Positions 57,101-64,000 of a stretch of DNA of 64,000 nt are shown in pieces. The DNA is taken from the NCBI RefSeq assembly GCF_945859705.1, contig NC_079136.1, positions 77,810,867 through 77,874,866 of the forward strand. Direction: 5' to 3'. Numbering within the stretch: the first letter of the stretch is position 1; each line of letters opens with the position of its first letter. The translations under genes and the position numbers were made by a program. The notes beneath the pieces were generated by a model, which worked only from the letters and a program-made list of their open reading frames with translations, was not told where the DNA came from and made no database searches. Source of the DNA: Episyrphus balteatus (Eukaryota > Arthropoda > Insecta > Diptera > Syrphidae).

Positions 57101-57999
57101 ACTAATATAACTGACAAAAAAAAAGTCACCAACAAAAGCACAAGCAAAAATTATTAAACCCCAATCTCCTACAGGCTACTGCCTCATTCAACCATTAATG
57201 AAGCTCACGTGTCAAAAGTGTGCACATACTACAAACCACCAATATGTACAGCATCGCGCCGCAATAATGTTAAAGCAATTTCCAAGAACACGAACTAAAA
57301 AAAAGTAATCTCAAAAAAGAAGCTCAAACATCAACCCAACCATCCGCCAAACAAACACCACACATTCTCTTAATCCCAATTCAACTTTATACTCGAATGC
57401 ATCTAAAAATCCTACCTATACAAAAGATGGAACTTACTATCAAGTGACCAACACGAATATCAACATTAAAACAAAATTCGAAAAAGCACGTCACAAGTAT
57501 TATAGAAGAACGAACGAAGGTAAAATACCTTGCATCCTTCCGTGTGTACCCCAAATGGCTCTTATACCTGTTCGTATCATATCAAGTCTAAGTCCAAGTC
57601 CAACATAGGTATAAAGTGCAGCATAAAAGATAGAACTCATGCCCTGCACGTGAACGGAAAAACCTTATGCAGCGGAATGCCCATAGTTCCCCCACATCAT
57701 AGCACACTCATCATGTATAATATACAACCAAATCAAGCCAGAGCCCTGGCCTAAGAAAAAAAAAGGGCTTCTTCGCTCTTGAACTGATAAAAGGATTGTA
57801 TCCTAAATTTGATATTTGAGTTGAATAATAACAACAACAGCTGCAACCACGAGTTTCTCACACTTTTCAATGTTTCTGGGTCTCTCTACTAAATGGCGAT
57901 GACGAAACCCACACGGCACTAATACACTAACAGTCTAAATACATTAACAAAAAGAGCTTCATATAAGTAAGTGTACATTCAACATCCATTTGACGAAGG

Positions 58000-58007
58000 G
58001 CAGGTGG
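58000..58007 (+). promoter_or_regulatory. Proneural E-box of m7
   Basis: GCAGGTGG fits the Achaete/Scute-Daughterless consensus and lies 45 bp upstream of the m7 SPS, forming an SPS-plus-A module. Confidence 0.65.
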
Positions 58008-58052
58008 CTGCTGCTTCTGCCACTGCTGCCAAGAGTAATAATGAAAACATCG

Positions 58053-58085
58053 TGTGGGAAACTCACTTCCAAATTGTTTCCCACG
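58053..58085. promoter_or_regulatory. Su(H) paired site (SPS) of m7
   Basis: TGTGGGAA at 58053-58060 and TTCCCACG at 58078-58085, head-to-head with 17 bp between, about 330 bp upstream of the m7 TATA box. Confidence 0.87.
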
Positions 58086-58401
58086 AATCGTTTCGTGAAT
58101 CAGGAGTGTAGCATGGAAGCAGCTTGTGGCAAGCAGGCTGCCTGGCCTGAGGATTGAATTCGTCATCCCACCACCATCATCATATCATGTGCGAGAGCTC
58201 TCAAAAAACACCACCACTCTCTCCCTATCAAGTAACAACAACCATCAACTGTTGTGCGTTAGTGGCAGGCATAGTGCTTATCTGGTTTATTCTTCTTCGA
58301 TAAGAATAAAAAGGACAGAAGAGAATGTCTGATCCCTTCGCACACACACATTTGATGGCGGAAGGTACTTTTTTTTTTCTTGCAGGCTCAAAGAGCTGAG
58401 G

Positions 58402-58407
58402 CACGTG
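58402..58407 (+). promoter_or_regulatory. E(spl) bHLH-type site at the m7 promoter
   Basis: CACGTG within GGCACGTGC, five bases before the TATA box. This matches the high-affinity class of Hes/E(spl) repressor sites, so m7 could be repressed by its own product or that of m3. Confidence 0.5.
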
Positions 58408-58411
58408 CAGG

Positions 58412-58448
58412 TATATAAGGGTGGTTTGATCCCTTCTTTTCATCATTC
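58412..58448 (+). promoter_or_regulatory. m7 core promoter: TATA box and initiator
   Basis: TATATAAG at 58412, then TCATTC with its A near 58445, 33 nt downstream; a TCAGTT follows shortly after. The 5' UTR would be about 98 nt. Confidence 0.75.
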
Positions 58449-58542
58449 TCAGTTCAGTTATCGAACGAACAACACGGTTAAACAACCTTCTCAAAGTTAT
58501 AAAATATATTCAAGTTCTTTTTTACGTAAAAATATCGTAACC

Positions 58543-59175
58543 ATGAATACCGCCAACGCCAAATACGAAATGTCAAAAACATACCAATACCGTAAAGTGA
58601 TGAAACCAATGTTGGAGCGTAAAAGACGTGCCAGGATCAATAAGTGTTTGGATGAGCTGAAGGATCTGATTGCTGAATGCATGCAACAAAGTGGAGATAC
58701 AAATGTCAAATTGGAAAAGGCTGATATTTTGGAATTGACAGTACAGCATTTACGCAAAGTTAAGAATTCTAAAACAACACCACAAGCATCTGAAAATAAA
58801 GAAAGCTTTCGAACTGGATACATTCAAGCTGCTAATGAAGTTTCCCGCTGTTTGGCAAGCCTGCCACAAGTTGACATCACTCTTGGAACAAATCTGATGA
58901 CACATTTAGGAGTGCGCCTCAATCAATTGGTCTCAAAACCAGCTCCTTCTCCAAAAATAAACACACCATTGAATGTTTATTGTGGTGAAGAGAATTTAAA
59001 TCGTCAATCACCTTTGATACTTAGTCCAGTGTCTTCTGGTTATGGAAGTGATAGTGACCATTCAATGTCATCATCAATGTCATCATCGTCTATGTCAACT
59101 AAATCAGAATTGCTGCTTAAAATTGCACATCGGCCAGTGGTTAACAATATTAACACAGTTTGGAGACCATGGTGA
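58543..59175 (+). CDS. E(spl)m7-HLH: E(spl) m7, bHLH-Orange-WRPW repressor
   Basis: A 210-residue Hes-type nuclear repressor. Basic and HLH regions span about residues 18-74 with the family proline (MKPMLERKRRARINKCLDEL). The Orange domain starts at about residue 88 (SFRTGYIQAANEVSRCLASL, then TLMTHLG-like TNLMTHLGVRLNQL). A SPVSSGYGSDSD phospho-motif follows, then a serine-methionine-rich stretch, and WRPW ends the protein (207-210) to recruit Groucho. The N-terminus (NAKYEMSKTYQYRK) and the KLEKADILELTVQHLRK helix match m7 rather than m3, m5 or m8 as I recall them. The frame is open to an ATG at 58405, but the TATA box and initiator lie inside that extension, so the start at 58543 is chosen. 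There is no intron. SPS, proneural E-box and a CACGTG site precede it; K and Brd boxes follow it. Confidence 0.93.
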   Translation: MNTANAKYEMSKTYQYRKVMKPMLERKRRARINKCLDELKDLIAECMQQSGDTNVKLEKADILELTVQHLRKVKNSKTTPQASENKESFRTGYIQAANEVSRCLASLPQVDITLGTNLMTHLGVRLNQLVSKPAPSPKINTPLNVYCGEENLNRQSPLILSPVSSGYGSDSDHSMSSSMSSSSMSTKSELLLKIAHRPVVNNINTVWRPW

Positions 59176-59293
59176 ATACACAACAAGACTTGAAAAAAAA
59201 AAAAAACAAGTGGTTGCCGCTGCCGGGAGGTATCCTAAGAGTGTTAAGGCTGTGCATTAATAGAATTAAGAATAATTAAATAATATTGAACTC

Positions 59294-59299
59294 TGTGAT
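59294..59299 (+). promoter_or_regulatory. K box in m7 3' UTR
   Basis: CTGTGATA with the hexamer TGTGAT, about 120 nt after the stop codon. Confidence 0.6.
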
Positions 59300-59308
59300 A
59301 GGGACAAA

Positions 59309-59315
59309 AGCTTTA
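59309..59315 (+). promoter_or_regulatory. Brd box in m7 3' UTR
   Basis: Exact AGCTTTA, 15 nt after the K box. Closely spaced K and Brd boxes mark this as a microRNA-regulated UTR. Confidence 0.65.
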
Positions 59316-59329
59316 AAAAAATGTATTAA

Positions 59330-59830
59330 ACATTTTATATTTTTCTGAATATTGTCAAATAAGAAAAAAATTTTATTTTTTGATAAAATAATGATTTAAA
59401 AAAAAATATTGTTAAAATAAAAAAAAAAAAATAAACAATTGATTTAAAACTATATTTCTTTTTGTTTTTTTGTTTTTCCTTCAATTTTTTCTGTTTATCT
59501 TTACTGGTTATTGGTATACAAAATTTGCCATCAGGACTCAACCGTTTCTTTTCGTTTTTGTTTCTACTGAAAAACTGCATCTAGTAGGGGAATCTTAAGT
59601 TTATGTCATTATCGTAGTGATAAGAACAACAAACAACATTCACATCAAAAAAATTAGAAAATCTGCTTGTTTTATTTTTTTATGTTACTTTTTTGTCGAC
59701 GTTTCACGTGTGGTTACACCGTTACATACTACTTCAGGACTCTAAGAAAAAAAATGTTTTTTTAATTAAATACTGAGTGATGAAGGTTTTTTTTGAAACA
59801 ATACGAGGGTAACCCTTCTACTAAGTAGTT
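59330..59830. other. AT-rich DNA after m7
   Basis: Poly-A/T-rich sequence holding the probable m7 polyadenylation region. No gene is supported. Confidence 0.4.
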
Positions 59831-59837
59831 ATCATAC

Positions 59838-60098
59838 TGCCCATAATCTCGTAAAGGCCCTAACTAAATTTTTTTTACTTCTGAGTTATAGAGGGAAACA
59901 CTAAATATAATATCGCAATTTGCATATAAAAATGAAAAAAATCAAAAGTACATTTTGAATTTTCTGACTTATTTCAAGACCTATACTAGGCTAAAAAAAT
60001 AAATGAGAATAAATCAGACACAATGCCCTAACTCCAAATATTCAAAAAAAATCAAAATCGAAAATTTTGTAGTTAGGGCCTTTACGAGATTATGGGCA
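59838..60098. mobile_element. MITE-like element, 29-bp perfect inverted ends
   Basis: 59838-59866 and 60070-60098 are exact reverse complements over 29 bp (left end TGCCCATAATCTCGTAAAGG), with weaker pairing just inside. The 203-bp interior is AT-rich and non-coding. Confidence 0.8.
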
Positions 60099-60099
60099 G

Positions 60100-61130
60100 C
60101 ATAGGTAAAGGTAATTTTTCAACGAACATTTAACTATGACAACGGAAAGGTTATACAAAAAACTAGGGGTCTTATACGGATTATGATCTAAGGCCCTAAT
60201 TTTCAAAATATGAATTTTTGAAAAAATACCTTTGGTTCGGTCAAAAGTACAGACAAGTGTTTTTTTTTGTGGGCCGGTCATTTTTCCAGACCAAACTTTG
60301 AGAAGATTGCAAAAAACCAAGAAAAAAATCCCCCGTTTTGATGTGATTTTGTTGGTTTTTTTGCAATTTACTTAAAATTTGCTAAACTCACTTCAGGCTC
60401 GGAATAAGCTTATTGAAATATGTATGTACATAAAGATAGGTAGGCCTGGTCAACAGTACAGACCACTTTTTTTTTTGTGTGCCATTATAATTTTTGAATA
60501 GAATAGGTATAACCTTGCTAACAATTACTGCAAAAATCTTGGAAATGAAAAGAAGAATCGCTATGGGTCTATTCTCAGCGCTTGTTCCCTTTTTAGGTAG
60601 GTATAGCTAAAAAATATGAAAAATTTAGCATATAATTTGTGGATGGAGAGTTTTAATAACATCAGGGTGAATAATGTCTCGGCAAAAACATTTTGACTTG
60701 ATTGAAAACATTGCATCTCCGAACTCCGACTAAGAACATGTCATTTAGGAAGAGAGTAACCGAATTGAATTGTTTCTACAAATATGTGCTCTGTTAATTA
60801 AGAGTCTGCTTTGGAGCAACTAAATTCAAATTTCACTTATAAACATTAATGTTTTGAGGTGCACATCGACCCATGACTTTGATCTGCCTCCAAAAGAACT
60901 TAGAGGATCTATCAAAAGAAAATGTTTGTGATTTGTAAATAATAAATTTATTTTGCCATCATAATCATGAACCCCATTATTTTTAGTTTTAGTTTAGTTA
61001 TTTAGTTTAAGTCATTGTACATATCGACGGTCAAATTATACAACCTACTAAGTCGTTTTTGCCTGTTTTTCAGAAAAAAAAAACTCTTAAAACTATTTAA
61101 ACAAATGAAAGAAATAAAAAAATAGTTTAT
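60100..61130. other. AT-rich intergenic DNA
   Basis: No gene is supported. The piece at 61017-61044 resembles an end of the MITE at 2.7 kb. Two phrases with GGTCAAAAGTACAGACAAGT and GGTCAACAGTACAGACCACT (60.24 and 60.45 kb) suggest another old repeat. Confidence 0.4.
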
Positions 61131-62697
61131 TTAGAGCCAATTTTTCAATAGCCAGATATAGTAGAGTAACTTAAGAAAATTATTAGGGAACCCGGCCGAA
61201 CAGCTCTGATTTTGACGATTTTTTTTTCAAACGTAGGTAATTAAAAATACTTTAAAGTCTATAGATTAAAAATTGCCGGTGTTGCCTTATTGTTTTTAAA
61301 ATTAAAATTAAATTTTTTTTAACAAAACTATTTTTTTTGCTTAAATTTCATAAAACAAATGATAGCAAAAGATTCTCTAGGTAATTTAAGGAAAATATAT
61401 AAAAGGCAGTAAGGGACAATCTTCCATCGTTTAAGCGATAAATGCAATTTTCTAACATTCTGACCTCAAACACAAAAAAAATATTTTGAAAACAACGGCA
61501 ACACCTACAATATTTTAAAATAGATTTTAAAAAAGCCAGAAGCTCATTCTTATCTCTTAAATTTAAATCCACTAAATTTAATCAAGACTTTTTTAAAAAA
61601 TGGTCCTCAAACTCAGAATTTAAAAAAAAATTTTATTAGAAAAATTTAAAATGACTTTTTTCCAAAACTTTTTCTAATAAAATATGAATTTATTTAAAAA
61701 AAATTTTTGGCCATAAATATTATCAGTTGAATTTCGAAGCAAAAAAGGTAAAATATATCACACTTTTGAAAAAAAAATGAAAAATTACTCCAATTTCAAT
61801 GGTTTTTTTTTTATTAAAACTGAATGTTTGCATTGAAATAATTAATTTTCTCAAAGACTGTGGTAAATAGGAACTTTAAATTTTTGCTATTTAACTTACA
61901 ACAGCAAGGGTTATTAAATGAATAAAAAATAATTTTATGTTTAGATGTTAAATTTAAAAAAAAAATAAGTTACATTTTTTTTTCAAAACTTTTATTAAAA
62001 AAAGTTCTTCGAAAATGAAATACTTTTTAATTTTTTTCATAAACCGTAATACATATTGACATTTCCTTTTATAATTTGAAATCATAATAAATGCCGCCAA
62101 AAAAATTTGAAAATAAATGCATTTTATATTACGACCAAGTTTAAAAAACGACATGTTAAAATTTTTTCAATAATTTTTTTTTTTCAAAAATCTGAGTTCA
62201 ATTACCATTCTTTCAAAAGCCGTTCATTCAATTAACTTAATTTTAATTTTACATATATGACTAAGCTTCTAGCTTTTAAAAAATGTATATTTGAATATTG
62301 TAGGTGTTGCCGTTGTGTTCAAATATTTTTTTTTTGTGTTTGAAGTCAATTAATAAGAAAATTGCATCTATCGCTTGAACTATGGAAGATTGTCCCTCAC
62401 ACCCATATATTTTTTTTCCTTGAATTTCCTAGACAATCTTTTGGCATCAATTAATTTATGAAATTTAAGAAAAATTTTTGAAAAAAATTTGTTTTTGTTC
62501 ACAAAAATCTTCAATTAAATTTAAAAAATCAAAACGGCAACACCGACAATCTAAGCTGTACGGCCGGGTTCCCTAATATTGCCAATTTTTGATCTTTAGT
62601 TACTCCACTAATAAACCCCAAACGAATACAATTTTTTTTTATATTGATATTTATGCTTTTGATAGTCTAACTGACGATTGAACAATCAGGGCTTAAT
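61131..62697. mobile_element. Old MITE copy split by the 1.4-kb inverted-repeat element
   Basis: The left end (AGAGCCAATTTTTCAATAGC) and a diverged right end (near TCTAACTGACGATTGAACAA, ending GGGCTTAA) match the terminal repeats of the element at 55.43-55.86 kb. The 61.18-62.58 kb element lies between them, so this copy is the older host of a nested insertion. Confidence 0.6.
61183..62577. mobile_element. 1.4-kb element with very long inverted arms, nested, TA duplication
   Basis: The ends are TTAGGGAACCCGGCCG and CGG then GTTCCCTAA; a TA flanks each side (61181-61182 and 62578-62579). Inverted similarity runs inward for about 350-390 bp: a CGGTGTTGCC block, a GGGACAATCTTCCAT block and an AACGGCAACACCTACAATAT block all reappear reversed near 62.55, 62.39 and 62.30 kb. 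The middle (about 61.6-62.2 kb) is low-complexity. TA duplication suggests a Tc1/mariner-type non-autonomous element with foldback arms. No transposase is present. Confidence 0.78.
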
Positions 62698-62699
62698 AA

Positions 62700-63890
62700 T
62701 TCAAATCACCTATTTTTGTATTTTTTTCATTTAAAAAAAATTGTTTTAAGATATCTAAACATCGAAATCTCTTTGGTGGACACTTTTTTGTCTCATTTCG
62801 TAGACTATTTAATACGTTTTGTTTTGTTGCTTTTTGTTGGTATTACGGTAGTTTACAAAAATTTTTTTTTCGTTAATTAATGCAAACAGAAGTTTATTTT
62901 TTTTAAAGAATATACATTATGTATTTGTTTATCTTAGTTACTTTTCTAAATCATGAAAGCAGTTATTGAAAAAAAAAAAATTATAAGAACAAGATCGTGC
63001 GAGGAAGTCATGCTAGATTTCTTTGACCTTCGTTGAGCTTGTTTAATATCAGGATCAATGTACATGTGCAAGCATTGAATTTATTTTATTATATGTTTTT
63101 ATAAATTGCAATAAAATTTATGATTTTACTGTCTTAACGCATATATATATTATATCTATGGGATATGTAACTAAATTAATTTATGATGGGAAAATCCCAG
63201 GGCATTTTATTAATAACACTTTAATTGCTCTTTTAGAAGATCCATACTTTACCTACCTTTTCACAATACTGTGCAGTGTGCATATATTTAATCTTTTTGG
63301 CATGCGCCGCGCCAGTTATCTTAATCTTTAAGAAACAAATCAAAGGATCTCATTAAAAATGTCTGTTCAAAGCAAAAGGCAACAAGTATAATCCCTGTGT
63401 GTAAAGTGCGTGGTACGTTCAGGTAAAATTAAAGTCTTAAAAATCTTAAAAATCTTTTCTCGTAGGTTTTGTAGGAACCTGAGTAAACAAAAACTACATA
63501 AACGCGACAGGTATTCATCTTAGGTCGATGCATCAAACAATTATAGTAAGCATTTATGAGTGCCCATTAAAGTTACAAGTCGGACGATCACTCTTTGATT
63601 ATGGGCGCTATATCCAAAGATTTTCGGAGTAATTTATGTATAATCTTCTTTCTCAAAGTGTTGTTCTGCCACTGTCGGATACTTTTTTTCAATTTTTACT
63701 TGTTTTTACACATTTTGTTTTAGATAGTCAGCCAAGGATACAACGCATGCTATTTCGATCCCCTCTCTTACATCTGTACCAAAAAAAAAAAACAAAAACT
63801 ACAAGCTCGTTACATTTGTTGATCCATCAGTCAATAGCAATCCCTCCAGAAAATTTCGGCATCTAGTAGTGAGTAGTTTTTGAGATACAA
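62700..63890. other. AT-rich intergenic DNA at the right edge
   Basis: No gene, SPS or clear repeat. 63.0-63.05 kb carries AAGAACAAGATCGTGCGAGG, a distant echo of the family A end. m8 and groucho, expected next in the complex, are not reached. Confidence 0.4.
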
Positions 63891-63894
63891 ACCT

Positions 63895-63895
63895 T

Positions 63896-63927
<32 letters not shown>
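63895..63927 (+). repeat. Poly-A run of about 30 bp
   Basis: A nearly pure adenine tract, much longer than the usual 8-12 base homopolymers here. It could be the 3' tail of a retroposed copy; no recognised body precedes it. Confidence 0.7.
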
Positions 63928-63928
<1 letters not shown>

Positions 63929-64000
63929 AGTAATACCTGGAACACACTTTTTGTAGGATAGATAGGTACTATACTAAGCTTAAAACCCTAGTATCAATAC

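Larger units (their letters stand above)
57120..58400. promoter_or_regulatory. m7 upstream regulatory region
   Basis: Composition shifts to C- and A-rich, as upstream of m3. It contains a CAGCTG E-box near 57839, the m7 proneural E-box at 58000-58007 and the SPS at 58053-58085. No gene-like frame is recognised. Confidence 0.5.

Noticed and set aside
58405..58542. Upstream in-frame ATG as the m7 start
   Set aside because: The TATA box (58412) and initiator (about 58445) lie inside this extension, so the transcript begins after that ATG. The start at 58543 gives the family's normal N-terminus.
1..64000. Prokaryotic features (operons, CRISPR arrays, Shine-Dalgarno sites)
   Set aside because: Gene families, TATA boxes, spliced exons and AATAAA signals show a fly nuclear genome; no CRISPR-like array was seen.

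Overview
The window is dipteran nuclear DNA carrying most of an Enhancer of split complex, E(spl)-C, from a higher fly that is not Drosophila. The evidence is a run of Notch-pathway genes in the order known from Drosophila. It holds the 3' end of the Bearded-family gene m-alpha (1-165), the Kazal-domain gene m1 (11.5-12.1 kb), Bearded-family m2 (16.9-17.6 kb, minus), bHLH-Orange-WRPW gene m3 (34.0-34.6 kb), Bearded-family m4 (38.4-38.9 kb, minus), Bearded-family m6 (54.0-54.4 kb) and bHLH-Orange-WRPW gene m7 (58.5-59.2 kb). No m5 coding region is visible between m4 and m6. The genes that would follow m7 (m8, groucho) are not in the window.

The genes work as one Notch response module. m3 and m7 are Hes-type repressors that end in WRPW, the Groucho-binding tetrapeptide. 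m-alpha, m2, m4 and m6 are Bearded-family proteins; in Drosophila several of these bind Neuralized and dampen Delta signalling. Regulation is readable. Su(H) paired sites (SPS), all with the same 17-bp spacer, lie upstream of m2, m3, m4 and m7, and TATA and initiator motifs can be placed for m2, m3, m4, m6 and m7. The 3' UTRs carry microRNA-target heptamers and hexamers: Brd box AGCTTTA, GY box GTCTTCC and K box TGTGAT.

The most interesting single signal is a fifth SPS at 47.8 kb, with a proneural E-box 8 bp away, sitting where m5 is expected but with no bHLH gene near it. It looks like an orphan or redeployed Notch-response module.

The rest is AT-rich intergenic DNA expanded by repeats: foldback and MITE-like elements with long inverted arms (2.7, 9.4-10.0, 20.8, 23.8-25.3, 42.8-43.7, 51.6, 55.4, 59.8 and 61.2-62.6 kb), a 147-bp satellite with a three-unit higher-order period (25.3-26.5 kb), a (TGGAA)n array (52.1 kb), a dead non-LTR reverse transcriptase (54.8-55.4 kb), two diverged copies of an unknown repeat (23.3-23.8 and 30.7-31.5 kb) and other dispersed families. 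Three richer-than-background open stretches (4.0, 16.3 and 28.2 kb) could be unrecognised exons or dead coding remnants.
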